64,000 nt of DNA from Alphaproteobacteria bacterium (GCA_033344895.1 JAWPMN010000001.1:4472001-4536000); one strand, 5' to 3'. Shown: positions 1 through 9,038, numbered from the stretch's first letter. Translations and numbers: made by a program. Notes: generated by a model not told the origin, from the letters alone.

Positions 1-12
1 TCACTTTTGCCT

Positions 13-40
13 TTGACACGGACTCTCACTTCGCTATATC
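13..40 (+). promoter_or_regulatory. Candidate sigma70 promoter of nrdA
   Basis: A perfect TTGACA -35 hexamer lies at 13-18. After a 16-bp spacer comes TATATC at 35-40, a 4/6 match to the -10 consensus. The promoter points at nrdA and would leave a leader of about 200 nt. It is overlapped by the NrdR-like box at 31-46, the usual placement for a repressor. This is pattern matching only; the start of transcription is not shown. Confidence 0.5.
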
Positions 41-76
41 TTGTGCCCCGCAGTCGAGATGGCCGCTATATTGTGG
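31..76 (+). promoter_or_regulatory. Two NrdR-like boxes upstream of nrdA
   Basis: The first box at 31-46 has the core CTATATCTTGTG, a close match to the NrdR consensus ACACTATATATTGTGT. A second, two bases shorter core (CTATATTGTG) sits at 66-75. The two centres are about 31 bp apart, three helical turns, which is the spacing known for tandem NrdR boxes. NrdR represses ribonucleotide reductase genes in many bacteria. Box 1 overlaps the -10 element. Box 2 is degenerate, so its role is less sure. Confidence 0.55.
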
Positions 77-88
77 GTGAATATAAAG

Positions 89-125
89 TTATCCACAGGC
101 AATTCAGTCCACAGGCTGTGAATAT
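89..125. promoter_or_regulatory. DnaA box cluster in the nrdA leader
   Basis: TTATCCACA at 89-97 is a perfect match to the strongest class of DnaA box. A weaker same-strand site (6/9, CAGTCCACA) is at 105-113 and an inverted 7/9 site (TGTGAATAT) at 117-125. DnaA is known to bind the nrdAB promoter of E. coli and couple reductase expression to replication. Here the sites would lie downstream of the predicted transcription start. The role is inferred. Confidence 0.45.
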
Positions 126-254
126 CGGGGCAGAGCATCCCGAACAGACGCCGCAAAACCGGGGCTTCCCGATCAGAGGGAATGCGGTTTCGGTTTGGGG
201 ATAAAAGACAGAACCGAAGCGGGCCATAGGCCAGAGCAGTTGGGGGTAAGACAC

Positions 255-2243
255 GTGCCGGACGGATCCATCAAGTCTTCGAACCAGGACGACATCCTGC
301 GAGACCTCGATCGCACCCTGGACAAGGCCAAAAAGGGCACCCGCCCGGCGCGACAGCAGGAAGAAGCCGACCTCGACCGGAAACTTCGCGACATCAAGCA
401 GAACGAGCGCGGCATCAAGGTCACCGTCGATCGCAGCCGCGACGGTCTGCTGACCGAGTTCGGCAAGGCGACGCTCAGCGATCGTTACCTGATGCCCGGC
501 GAAAGTTTCCAGGACATGTTCGCCCGCGTTGCAATGCATTTTGCCGATGACTCAGCCCATGCGCAGCGGCTCTATGATTATATTTCGAAGCTCTGGTTCA
601 TGCCGGCCACGCCGGTCCTGTCCAATGGCGGCACCAAGCGCGGCCTTCCGATCAGCTGCTTCCTGAATGAAAGCACCGACAGCCTGGAAGGCATTGTCGG
701 CCTGTGGAACGAGAATGTCTGGCTCGCGGCCCGTGGCGGCGGAATCGGCAGCTACTGGGGCAATCTGCGCTCCATTGGCGAGACCGTCGGCGGCAACGGC
801 AAGACGTCGGGCGTGGTTCCCTTCATCCGGGTCATGGATTCCCTGACGCTGGCGATCAGCCAGGGGTCGCTGCGCCGCGGTTCGGCTGCGGTCTACCTGC
901 CGATCTGGCACCCGGAGATTGAGGAATTCATCGAAATCCGACGCCCGACCGGCGGCGATCCGAACCGGAAGGCACTGAACCTGCACCACGGGATCGTCAT
1001 TACCGACGACTTCATGCGCGCGGTCGAGAATGACGAGGAATGGAAGCTGGTATCGCCGAAAGACAAGGCGATGATCCGCAAGGTCCGGGCCCGCGATCTC
1101 TGGATTCGCATCCTGACCGCCCGGATTGAAACGGGCGAGCCCTACATTCTCTACGGCGACCATGTGAACCGGAACATTCCGGAGCACCAGAAACTGGCCG
1201 GGCTTACGGTCAAGACGTCCAACCTCTGCTCCGAAATCACGCTGCCGACCGGTGTCGACCACCATGGTGAACAGCGCACCGCGGTCTGCTGCCTGTCTTC
1301 CCTGAACCTCGAGAAATACCTCGAATGGGAGCAGGAAGACGATTTCGTGCCGGATGTGATGCGCTTCCTGGACAATGTGCTTCAGGATTTCATCGACAAT
1401 GCGCCGGACGACTTCTCACGCGCCAAATATGCGGCCATGCGGGAACGCTCGGTCGGTCTAGGCACGATGGGGTATCATTCCTTCCTGCAGGCGATGATGA
1501 TTCCGATGGAAGGTGTCATGGCAAAGGTCTGGAACACCCGGATGTTCAAGCATATCCGCGCTCAGGCCGACAAAGCCTCACGCGATCTGGCGGCGGAGCG
1601 CGGCGCCTGCCCGGATGCCGCGGAGTTCGGCATTCAGGAGCGTTTCTCCAACAAGCTCGCGATCGCACCGACCGCATCCATCTCTATCATCTGCGGCGGC
1701 ACTTCACCGGGTATCGAACCGATCGCGGCGAACAGCTACACCCACAAGACGCTAAGCGGCTCTTTCACTGTCCGGAACCGGCATCTGAAGGCGCTGCTGG
1801 CGGAAAAGGGTAAGGACGACGACGACACCTGGTCGTCGATCTCGGTCAATGAAGGTTCGGTCCAGCATCTCGACTTCCTGTCGGATGAGGAGAAGGACGT
1901 CTTCAAGACGGCCTTCGAAATCGATCAGCGCTGGCTGATCGACCATGCCGGCGACCGGGCACCGTTCATCTGTCAGGCGCAGTCGCTGAACGTTTTCCTA
2001 CCGGCCAATGTCCACAAGCGCGACCTGCACCAATTGCATTTCCGCGCGTGGAAAAAAGGGGTGAAGAGCCTCTACTACTGCCGCTCCAAGTCGATCCAGC
2101 GAGCAGAGGCCGACGACACGGTGCGGGTCAACATGGCCGGCAGCGGCGCGGTATCGATCCCGATGGCCGGCCGGGTAAACAGCGGCGACGCCCCCCGCCC
2201 CGCCGTCCAGCCCGAATACGAGGAATGCCTCAGCTGCCAGTAA
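255..2243 (+). CDS. nrdA: Ribonucleoside-diphosphate reductase class I, alpha subunit
   Basis: This enzyme reduces ribonucleotides to deoxyribonucleotides together with a radical-carrying beta subunit. I start it at GTG 255 (662 aa), 8-12 nt after a GGGGGT purine-rich stretch; a TTG at 195 would add 20 residues. Visible catalytic features are Cys135 (ISCFLNES), the N-x-C-x-E motif around Cys325, the partner cysteines near 345, the Tyr-Tyr pair in SLYYCRS used for radical transfer, and the C-terminal redox pair in ECLSCQ. The N-terminal ~75 residues are charged and do not resemble an ATP-cone, so the overall-activity allosteric site seems absent. No nrdB lies next to it. The upstream region carries NrdR-like and DnaA boxes. 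Confidence 0.95.
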   Translation: MPDGSIKSSNQDDILRDLDRTLDKAKKGTRPARQQEEADLDRKLRDIKQNERGIKVTVDRSRDGLLTEFGKATLSDRYLMPGESFQDMFARVAMHFADDSAHAQRLYDYISKLWFMPATPVLSNGGTKRGLPISCFLNESTDSLEGIVGLWNENVWLAARGGGIGSYWGNLRSIGETVGGNGKTSGVVPFIRVMDSLTLAISQGSLRRGSAAVYLPIWHPEIEEFIEIRRPTGGDPNRKALNLHHGIVITDDFMRAVENDEEWKLVSPKDKAMIRKVRARDLWIRILTARIETGEPYILYGDHVNRNIPEHQKLAGLTVKTSNLCSEITLPTGVDHHGEQRTAVCCLSSLNLEKYLEWEQEDDFVPDVMRFLDNVLQDFIDNAPDDFSRAKYAAMRERSVGLGTMGYHSFLQAMMIPMEGVMAKVWNTRMFKHIRAQADKASRDLAAERGACPDAAEFGIQERFSNKLAIAPTASISIICGGTSPGIEPIAANSYTHKTLSGSFTVRNRHLKALLAEKGKDDDDTWSSISVNEGSVQHLDFLSDEEKDVFKTAFEIDQRWLIDHAGDRAPFICQAQSLNVFLPANVHKRDLHQLHFRAWKKGVKSLYYCRSKSIQRAEADDTVRVNMAGSGAVSIPMAGRVNSGDAPRPAVQPEYEECLSCQ

Positions 2244-2540
2244 CGTCCTGAATGAAACCGACAGAGCGTTCGGAAGCAGGTTCGGCCGTCGATCGCTCTG
2301 TCGACTCTGGCGGTGGCGCAGACGCTCATCCGCCCATTGAGGCGCCCAGGCACGTATTGCGTGGCACGAAGATATCCGCAACTCCACAGCGGGATTTATT
2401 CATACATTTTTTATAGATTGTGTGATATCTCAAAGGGGATTGTCTGACCGGCGGCACAACCGTTCGTCGGCATGGGGAGAAGGCATCAACAAAGTTGGCG
2501 TGCATGGAAGGGGTGTCGCTTGTGGCGGCACGGGCGCGAG
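2244..2540. other. Intergenic region with a hairpin after nrdA
   Basis: A 10-bp inverted repeat, CGACAGAGCG pairing with CGCTCTGTCG, spans 2259-2303 with a loop of about 25 nt. It has no T-run, so it is a weak terminator candidate. An AT-rich patch at 2391-2430 contains TATAGA at 2412-2417 and could hold the kinase promoter, but I find no convincing -35. Nothing else is visible. Confidence 0.3.
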
Positions 2541-4208
2541 ATGATGCCTTTGATACTGGTTGCAGATTCAGACACGGCCGTTGCGGAACAGGTTGCCCGT
2601 GCCCTGGATTTCCTGGCTCCTGAAACTCAGCATGCCGGGTCGGTCGCGGCCATTAGGGACGCCATCGACCACCGGCAGCCGGAGTTGATCGTCCTGTCCA
2701 ATACTCTCGCCGGTGCCGGAACGATCGAATTGGTGACATCGATCCTTGAATGCCACCCCTTCGTACCGGTCCTTCTGCTGCTATCCGATCAACGGGACCA
2801 GGCCGAGGCCGTGCGAATCCTCGACCTTGGCATAACATCCTTCTTTGTCCGTTCCGACGGACAGCAATTCGCCGAACTGCTACAATCCTTCACGCGCCAC
2901 CTGCTCGACCGGTCGGAACGGCGTCGGCGGCAAGCTGACATGGACAGCGCCCTGCGAAACAGCGAGCGGAAACACAAGAACCTCGTGAAGGCTGCCCCGA
3001 TCTGCATTCACGAGATCGACCTGGAAGGCCGACTGCAGTCGATGAACCCGGCGGGCCTCCAGATGATGGGCGTTGAGGATGAAAAGCTGATCTGCGGCCT
3101 GAACTATCTGGACGTGCCAATCGACGAGGACAAGGAACGCATTGCCAAGCTTATGGATGATGCAAGGCTCGGTTTCGGCTCAATGTTCGAATTCCGGGTC
3201 AATGCCGGTGGCGAGATCCTCTACTTCGAAAGCAGCTTCCAGCCGGTCTTTGACGATGAGGGCACCGTCGTGAAGCTCATGGGGGTGACCAAGGACATCA
3301 CGGAACGGGTGAACGGTGAAATTCATCTGAGACAGGCCAAGGCTGAAGCGGAACAGGCACGCCAGGAAGCGGAGCGCGCCAATCTTGCCAAGACTGAATT
3401 CCTGGCGGCGATGAGCCATGATCTACGAACGCCGCTTAACGCGATCGTGGGATTCAGTGAGACCATGATGTCCGAACTTTTCGGCCCGATCGGCGATACG
3501 CGCTACCGCGGCTATCTGGACGATATTCACCAAAGCGGCCTGCTGCTAACATCCCTGATCAACGATATCCTGGACACATCCAAGATCGAGGCCGGCAAGT
3601 ACACCCTAAAGCGGGAACAGGTCGACCTCGTCCAACTGACCGAAACCTGCCTTCGTCAGGTTCGTCAGATTGCCGAGACCGCCGGTATAGTTCTTGTCCT
3701 GAAGAGCGACGGAACAGTTCCCGACGCATCGGCGGACCGGCGCGCCGTCATCCAGATCATCAACAACCTTCTCACCAACGCCATCAAGTTCTCCTCAGCC
3801 GGTAGCGTTGTATCGGTGCATTTGCGCGGCGCTGGAAAGGATATGGTTGAAGTCCGAATCCGGGACGAAGGCGCTGGCATGAGCCCGGAAGAGATCGAGG
3901 TTGCCCTTGCACCGTTTGAAAGGGTGGAGAGCGCCCATGCTCGCGATAAGGAAGGAACGGGGCTGGGCCTGTTTCTGGCGGCCAATCTTACCAAGCTACA
4001 CGGCGGCACCCTGAAAATCGAAAGCGCTCACGGTTCGGGAACCACCGTGATTTTCACCCTTCCAAGAGACGTTCCGGCTGCACGATCGGGAGGCCGCCCC
4101 AAGAAAAAGGCATCCGGTCAAGAGACCGACGCGCCGTCCAGGTCTAAAAGGCGAAGCACAGACTTGTGCGCCGACCAGCCTACCATCGCCTCAGCGGCGC
4201 AATCGTGA
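2541..4208 (+). CDS. Sensor histidine kinase with pseudo-receiver and PAS domains
   Basis: This is a probably cytoplasmic kinase of about 555 aa with no membrane segment. The order is an N-terminal receiver-like domain (~1-125), a PAS domain (~145-260), a coiled coil, a HisKA domain with the H-box SHDLRTPLN, and an HATPase with N-box NNLLTNAIKFS, G1 DEGAGMS and G2 GTGLGL. In the receiver, the usual phosphoacceptor Asp is Ser53 and the conserved Lys is Arg, so it probably cannot be phosphorylated. I chose ATG 2541 because the 23 residues from the upstream ATG 2472 (rich in Arg and Trp) look untranslated. The tail after ~535 is basic and low-complexity. No cognate response regulator is adjacent, and the signal is unknown. 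Confidence 0.88.
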   Translation: MMPLILVADSDTAVAEQVARALDFLAPETQHAGSVAAIRDAIDHRQPELIVLSNTLAGAGTIELVTSILECHPFVPVLLLLSDQRDQAEAVRILDLGITSFFVRSDGQQFAELLQSFTRHLLDRSERRRRQADMDSALRNSERKHKNLVKAAPICIHEIDLEGRLQSMNPAGLQMMGVEDEKLICGLNYLDVPIDEDKERIAKLMDDARLGFGSMFEFRVNAGGEILYFESSFQPVFDDEGTVVKLMGVTKDITERVNGEIHLRQAKAEAEQARQEAERANLAKTEFLAAMSHDLRTPLNAIVGFSETMMSELFGPIGDTRYRGYLDDIHQSGLLLTSLINDILDTSKIEAGKYTLKREQVDLVQLTETCLRQVRQIAETAGIVLVLKSDGTVPDASADRRAVIQIINNLLTNAIKFSSAGSVVSVHLRGAGKDMVEVRIRDEGAGMSPEEIEVALAPFERVESAHARDKEGTGLGLFLAANLTKLHGGTLKIESAHGSGTTVIFTLPRDVPAARSGGRPKKKASGQETDAPSRSKRRSTDLCADQPTIASAAQS

Positions 4209-4221
4209 CAAGACCCGGGCG

Positions 4222-4249
4222 GCGGTCCGCCTGCCGGCAGACAGACCGC
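4222..4249. terminator. Hairpin between convergent genes
   Basis: GCGGTC and GACCGC flank a self-complementary CTGCCGGCAG, giving a strong two-part GC hairpin between the convergent kinase and rocD genes. There is no T-run on either strand, so it may end transcription inefficiently or protect the 3' end of the mRNA. Confidence 0.35.
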
Positions 4250-4275
4250 TGTGCTCCAGGGAACGGCCCCGAAGA

Positions 4276-5484
4276 TTAGCCGGTCAGGACGGAATTGATC
4301 CGCTCCAGCGCCCAGTCGACTTCATCTCGGCTGACCGTCAGTGGCGGGGCAAAGCGGATCGTATGCTCATGGGTTTCCTTCGCCAGGACGCCCTTGTCCT
4401 TCAGCCCGTAACAGTATTTCCGCGCGCCGCCGGCTTCCGGATGGAATTCGACCGCCAGCATCAGGCCGCGCCCGCGCACTTCCTTGATGGCGTTGTTGCG
4501 GATGCCTTTCAGCTCCTCCAGGAAATAGGCGCCCTGTTTCTCGGAGTTCTCGATCATGCCCTCTTCGACAAGCACCTTCAGCGCCTCACGGGCAACGGCG
4601 CAGGCAAGCGGGTTTCCGCCGAATGTGCTGCCGTGCTGACCGGGCTGCAGAACCCCGAGAACCTCGGAGTTCGAAAGGACCGCGGAGATCGGATAGAAGC
4701 CGCCGGAGAGCGCCTTCCCCACCAGGGTCAGATCCGCTTCGATCCCCTCATGCTCTTCCGCCAGGAGCTTACCCGTGCGCCCCAGCCCGGTCTGGATTTC
4801 ATCGAGGATCAGCGTGACATTGTGGCGGGTACAGATCTCCCGCGCGGCGCGCAGATACCCTTCCGGCGGGATGATGACACCGGCCTCACCCTGAATCGGT
4901 TCGACCAGGAAGCCGACCGTGTTGGGCGTGATGGCCGCCTCCAAGGCATCGGCATCGCCGAAGGGAACGACCTTGAAGCCCGGCGCGAAAGGTCCGAAGT
5001 TCCTGCGCGCGCTGGGGTCGGTGGAAAAGCCGACAATGCTGAGCGTCCGGCCGTGGAAATTGTCCTGGCAGACGATGATCTCCGCCTTGTCCTCCGGGAC
5101 CCCCTTCACCTCGTAGCCCCATTTGCGCACGCATTTGATGGCGCTTTCGACGGCTTCGGCCCCGCTGTTCATCGGCAGCACCTTTGAGGAATTGGTCAGC
5201 GCGCAGATTTCCTCATAGAACGGCGCCAGTTGATCATTGCGGAATGCCCGCGACGTCAGGGTCAGCTTGCTGGCCTGTTTCATCATGGCCTCGAAGATGC
5301 GCGGATGGCAGTGCCCCTGATTCACCGCCGAATACGCGGCCAGGCAGTCCAGATACTTCTTGCCGTCGACGTCCCAGACCCAGCAGCCCTCGCCCTTGGT
5401 CAGGATAACGTCCAGCGGCTTGTAGTTGTGGGCGCCGAGTTCGGATTCGACGGCCAGGAAATCGGTGGAGGCAATGGCGTTCAT
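4276..5484 (-). CDS. rocD: Ornithine aminotransferase
   Basis: This PLP enzyme converts ornithine and 2-oxoglutarate to glutamate semialdehyde and glutamate, the second step of the arginase route. The 402-aa length is normal for class III aminotransferases. The PLP-binding Asp228 (LILDEIQTG) and the Schiff-base Lys257 (LVGKALSGG) are present, as are NSGAEAVE and HGRTLS. It follows the arginase gene with a gap of 13 nt, so the two are almost certainly one transcript. Acetylornithine or GABA aminotransferase activity is less likely given the arginase neighbour. Confidence 0.93.
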   Translation of the reverse strand: MNAIASTDFLAVESELGAHNYKPLDVILTKGEGCWVWDVDGKKYLDCLAAYSAVNQGHCHPRIFEAMMKQASKLTLTSRAFRNDQLAPFYEEICALTNSSKVLPMNSGAEAVESAIKCVRKWGYEVKGVPEDKAEIIVCQDNFHGRTLSIVGFSTDPSARRNFGPFAPGFKVVPFGDADALEAAITPNTVGFLVEPIQGEAGVIIPPEGYLRAAREICTRHNVTLILDEIQTGLGRTGKLLAEEHEGIEADLTLVGKALSGGFYPISAVLSNSEVLGVLQPGQHGSTFGGNPLACAVAREALKVLVEEGMIENSEKQGAYFLEELKGIRNNAIKEVRGRGLMLAVEFHPEAGGARKYCYGLKDKGVLAKETHEHTIRFAPPLTVSRDEVDWALERINSVLTG

Positions 5485-5497
5485 GGCTGGTACCTTC

Positions 5498-6454
5498 TCA
5501 AAGCGCCGCGTCGTGGCGGCTTAGGATCTGTTCGCCGAACAGGCTCTCGACAAGCTCGACGGTCAGGTTCGCCGTCGCATTCTTCACATCATAGGCCGGG
5601 TTCAGTTCCATCAGATCGAGGGATTTCATCAGGCCGCTGTCATGGATCATTTCCATGCACAACTGCGCCTCGCGATAGGTCGGCCCGCCCGGTACGGTCG
5701 TGCCCACTCCCGGGGCGATGGACGGGTCCAGGAAGTCGACGTCGAAACTGACATGGACGTGGCCGCCCAGCGACGCCAGCCGGTCCAGAACATCGGTCAT
5801 GGTCTGGCGCATGCCGTTTTCGTCGATGCGGCGCATGTCGTGCACTTCCATGCCGGATGCGACGACCAGTTTCTTTTCGATCGCATCGACGGAGCGAATG
5901 CCGACCTGAACGACGCGCTTCGGATTCAAGAACGGCTTGGACGGGCCAAGGCCGGTCAGACCGTCCGGGCCGTGGCCGGCGGCCACGGCCAGCGGCATGC
6001 CGTGGATGTTGCCGCTGGGCGAGACGTCGGCGGTATTGTAATCGGCATGGGCATCCAGCCACAGGACCGAGTATTCCTCACCGCGTTCCGCACAGTAATG
6101 CGCCAGCCCGGCCAGGGACCCGATGGCAAGGCAGTGATCGCCGCCCAGCAGGATCGGCATCTTTCCATCCCTGAGGATGCCATGGACGCCGTCGCGCACA
6201 GCGGTACACCATTCAATGACTTCGGGCAGGTGACGATACCCCTCCACCGGTGGCTGATCAGGATTGACCGGCCCGTGCAGGTTACCGCGATCCTCAACGG
6301 TGCATCCCATGCGCTGCAGGGCCTGGGCCAGGCCGGCAACCCGGAGCGCCTCAGGTCCCATCGACCCGCCGCGATGGCCAGCGCCGATATCACTCGGCGC
6401 GCCGATCAGAGCGACTTCGGGTTTCCGTGCGGTAGATTCTTTCGCGACTGTCAT
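5498..6454 (-). CDS. rocF: Arginase
   Basis: Arginase hydrolyses arginine to ornithine and urea with a binuclear manganese centre. The 318-aa protein carries all ureohydrolase metal motifs: [17 protein letters not shown] and SFDVDFLDP. It is the first gene of a two-gene operon with rocD and is divergent from an Lrp/AsnC regulator, an arrangement common for arginine catabolism in proteobacteria. Agmatinase is the main alternative, but the rocD neighbour favours arginase. Confidence 0.93.
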   Translation of the reverse strand: MTVAKESTARKPEVALIGAPSDIGAGHRGGSMGPEALRVAGLAQALQRMGCTVEDRGNLHGPVNPDQPPVEGYRHLPEVIEWCTAVRDGVHGILRDGKMPILLGGDHCLAIGSLAGLAHYCAERGEEYSVLWLDAHADYNTADVSPSGNIHGMPLAVAAGHGPDGLTGLGPSKPFLNPKRVVQVGIRSVDAIEKKLVVASGMEVHDMRRIDENGMRQTMTDVLDRLASLGGHVHVSFDVDFLDPSIAPGVGTTVPGGPTYREAQLCMEMIHDSGLMKSLDLMELNPAYDVKNATANLTVELVESLFGEQILSRHDAAL

Positions 6455-6539
6455 GATCTTTCACCGGCCCTCGATTGCGGATTTCATGGGATTATGCCAG
6501 ATACTGATCGAAATTTCCCGCTTATATGACCGGGCTGTT

Positions 6540-6554
6540 CAGCAGATTCTGCTG
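6540..6554. promoter_or_regulatory. Perfect palindrome, candidate Lrp/AsnC operator
   Basis: CAGCAGATTCTGCTG is a perfect 15-bp palindrome with a single central base. It lies in the 132-bp space between the divergent arginase and regulator genes, 33 nt before the regulator start. Lrp/AsnC proteins often bind such sites in their own promoters. Binding is inferred from position and symmetry only. Confidence 0.45.
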
Positions 6555-6586
6555 TTACCATCCGCCTCGACGAAAGGTTCTCCGGC

Positions 6587-7069
6587 ATGGCCCTCGACCG
6601 CATCGACCGCAAAATCGTGATGGAGATTCAACGTAATGGACGGATCAGCAATCAGGCGTTGGCGGACCGCGTCGGCCTGTCGCCCAGCCCCTGCCTTCAA
6701 CGCTTCAGGCGGTTGGAGACGGACGGGATCATCGGACCGTTTCATGCCCAGGTCGACCTCGACCGGCTCTGTCCGAACGTCATGGTCCTGACGACAGTCA
6801 GCCTGGACACGGCCGGTCACGAGGACTATCGCGCTTTTGAGGCCCTGGTGGCGGACATTCCCGAAATCATCCAGTGCTTCAAGGTCAGCGGCGACTTCGA
6901 CTACATGCTCTGGTTTGTTTGCCGCAGCGTCGCTGACTATCACCGGATCAGCGAAAAACAGATCGAGGACGGTCCGGCAAAGGTCCGGATCGCCAGTCAT
7001 GTCGTGTTGGACCGTACAAAGGATTTTGACGGTCTGCCCCTGGAAAGCCTGCTGTCCGGCTTGGATTAG
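6587..7069 (+). CDS. Lrp/AsnC family regulator, probably of arginine catabolism
   Basis: The 160-aa protein has an N-terminal winged helix-turn-helix (DRKIVMEIQRNGRISNQALA, recognition helix around SPSPCLQRFRRLE) and a C-terminal ligand-binding RAM domain with the family pattern VSGDFDYML. It is transcribed divergently from rocF-rocD, so it probably activates them with arginine or ornithine as effector; this is inferred from context. An AAAGG ribosome-binding site precedes ATG 6587. Confidence 0.88.
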   Translation: MALDRIDRKIVMEIQRNGRISNQALADRVGLSPSPCLQRFRRLETDGIIGPFHAQVDLDRLCPNVMVLTTVSLDTAGHEDYRAFEALVADIPEIIQCFKVSGDFDYMLWFVCRSVADYHRISEKQIEDGPAKVRIASHVVLDRTKDFDGLPLESLLSGLD

Positions 7070-7070
7070 C

Positions 7071-8228
7071 TCACAGCACCGACAATGCCTGATCCAGATC
7101 CGCGATCAGGTCCTCCGCCCGCTCAATCCCCGTCGATATCCGGATCAGATTCTCCGGCGTCTCCGTGACGACGCCGTGTTCCGACGTCTTGCGGTGTTCG
7201 ATCAGACTTTCCACACCGCCCAGCGACGTCGCAGGTTTCAGCACGCGACAGGCCAGCACCACCTTGATGGCCTCGTTCATGCCACCGAGCGGCTGGAAGG
7301 ACAGCATTCCGCCGAAACCGCCTGACATCTGGGAGGCCGCGACGGCATGGCCCGGATCATCGGGCAGTCCAGGATAGCGCACCGTCTCCACCTTCGGATG
7401 GTCCTTCAGGAAGGTCGCGATTTTCATGGCACTCTCGCATTGACGTTCGACACGCAGATAGAGTGTCCGCATCCCCCGGATCAGCAGGAAGGCCTCCATC
7501 GCGCCGAGCATCGGACCGGCGAACTTGCGGTGGGTTACGATGCGTTCCCAAAGCGGGGATTTTTCCCGACAGGCCAGCATGCCCGCCAGAACGTCGGAAT
7601 GGCCCGCCAGATACTTGGTCGCCGCGTGACAGACCAGATCGGCCCCCAATTCCAGCGGACGGGTCAGAACCGGCGTCGCGCAGGTGGAATCGACCCCCAG
7701 CGCCGCGCCGCCTTCATGCGCAATCCGCGCCGCTTCCGCGATGTCGATTACCGACCACATCGGATTGGCCGGCGTCTCGATCCAGACCAGTTTCGTCTCA
7801 CCCGACCGGATCGCCTCGCGAAGCGCATTGAGGTCGTGGTTCGGAAAGAAGGAATAGGTAATGCCGCGTGCCTCGGCAAAGTTTTCCAGCCAGGCAATGA
7901 CACCGTGATAGATCGTGCGGGCGCAGACCACGTGATCGCCCGCCTGCAGCGCGTGGAACGCGGCGGTACAGGCGGCCATGCCGGAGCCGAAGCTCAGCGC
8001 GGCCTCCGCCCCTTCCAGCGCACGCAGCACCTCCTCCGCATGGGCCGACGTCGGGCAGTCGGGCCGGATATAGACATTGTCGCGGGGTCCGTAATCGTCG
8101 CGCCGGGTGAAGGTCGTCGCAAACTGGACCGGCGGCACCACGGCCCCGGTGGCTTCATCTTCCCACCCCAGAGCCTGGGCGGCCAGAGTTTCCGGCGACA
8201 GCGAATTGGCGCCTTTGCGATCGGTCAT
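7071..8228 (-). CDS. Trans-sulfuration family PLP-dependent enzyme
   Basis: This 385-aa protein belongs to the Cys/Met metabolism PLP family (cystathionine gamma-synthase, gamma-lyase, beta-lyase, methionine gamma-lyase, O-acetylhomoserine sulfhydrylase). The PLP lysine is in HAATKYLAGHSDVLAG, and the family segment SLGGVESLIEHR is present near the C-terminus. The tetramer-contact motif that usually reads Y-x-R-x-x-N-P is here YIRPDCPT. The exact reaction cannot be read from sequence. Its 3' end comes within 1 nt of the converging Lrp gene. Confidence 0.85.
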   Translation of the reverse strand: MTDRKGANSLSPETLAAQALGWEDEATGAVVPPVQFATTFTRRDDYGPRDNVYIRPDCPTSAHAEEVLRALEGAEAALSFGSGMAACTAAFHALQAGDHVVCARTIYHGVIAWLENFAEARGITYSFFPNHDLNALREAIRSGETKLVWIETPANPMWSVIDIAEAARIAHEGGAALGVDSTCATPVLTRPLELGADLVCHAATKYLAGHSDVLAGMLACREKSPLWERIVTHRKFAGPMLGAMEAFLLIRGMRTLYLRVERQCESAMKIATFLKDHPKVETVRYPGLPDDPGHAVAASQMSGGFGGMLSFQPLGGMNEAIKVVLACRVLKPATSLGGVESLIEHRKTSEHGVVTETPENLIRISTGIERAEDLIADLDQALSVL

Positions 8229-8347
8229 TTCGGTTTCTCCCGGTACAGAATGAAGGCACGAACGGAATTGAGATTGCCCATGCGGCAGAATGGAGGCGAC
8301 ACTGTCGCCGCATCGCCAAAAAGGTCAAATCAAAAGGGAGAATCGCC

Positions 8348-8653
8348 GTGAAGGCCTATTTCATCGCCAATATCACCGTCACCGATGCCGAAGCGTTCAA
8401 GGAGTACCAGGTCGCGGTGCCCCAGACGATTGCGGACTATGGCGGCCGATACCTGATCCGGGGCGGCGCCGCGGAGCAGGTCGAAGGCGACTGGATGCCG
8501 AACCGCATCGTCGTCCTGGAATTTCCGGACAAGGAAACGGCAAAGAAATGGTATCATTCGCCCGAGTACCAGAAGGTCCTGCCGGTCCGGCTGGCGAATG
8601 CCACAGGCTCGGCCATCCTCGTAGAAGGGATCGACCCGAGCGCCTTCGCCTGA
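8348..8653 (+). CDS. DUF1330 family protein
   Basis: This small 101-aa protein has the DUF1330 pattern (start with KAYFIANITVTD, then FKEYQ, RYLIRGG, VVLEFPD, KWYHSPEYQ). The fold is a dimeric ferredoxin-like alpha-beta barrel. No enzyme activity is established for the family. It starts at GTG 8348 behind AAGGGAG. A second, divergent DUF1330 protein lies at 28068 near the box genes. Confidence 0.85.
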   Translation: MKAYFIANITVTDAEAFKEYQVAVPQTIADYGGRYLIRGGAAEQVEGDWMPNRIVVLEFPDKETAKKWYHSPEYQKVLPVRLANATGSAILVEGIDPSAFA

Positions 8654-8748
8654 CGGACCCGTGCCGTGTGACGTAATCCGGTCACGGACTCGACGACGTA
8701 CCACCAAGCGGGACCCGCATGAGGCAACCGGCCATACAGGAGGTTCGA

Positions 8749-8943
8749 ATGTCGTATTTCGCTTTTGCCAACCTGAACGAGCGCGATCTTCACGCCATCA
8801 AGGAACTTGAGACCAGGCTCGGCCGTCCCCTGGTCGCCCTGAAGGAGGTCGAGATGGCACCGGCACAACTGGATGAAGGTGCTCTCTCCCAGGTCAAGGC
8901 CCTCGAAAGCAAACTCGGCGTTGCCCTCGTCGCGGTCAACTGA
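8749..8943 (+). CDS. Small hypothetical protein with an internal repeat
   Basis: This 64-aa protein starts at ATG 8749 behind a perfect AGGAGG, which decides the start over an in-frame ATG at 8719. It consists of two similar units: IKELETRLGRPLVALKEVE and VKALESKLGVALVAVN. Each reads as an amphipathic helix followed by a short beta strand ending in LVA. I do not recognise a family. No signal peptide or membrane segment is seen. Confidence 0.7.
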   Translation: MSYFAFANLNERDLHAIKELETRLGRPLVALKEVEMAPAQLDEGALSQVKALESKLGVALVAVN

Positions 8944-9038
8944 TCTGAGAGACCGGCAGGCCATCGTCGCCTTCCCCTTGTGCCCGGCCGTGCCTCGGAT
9001 ATGATCGGGGCCGGCCAGGCAAAGGGAGATTACCTGTC

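Noticed and set aside
7-204. 65-aa frame at the left edge
   Set aside because: It runs through the promoter, NrdR-like and DnaA boxes of nrdA and has no ribosome-binding site.
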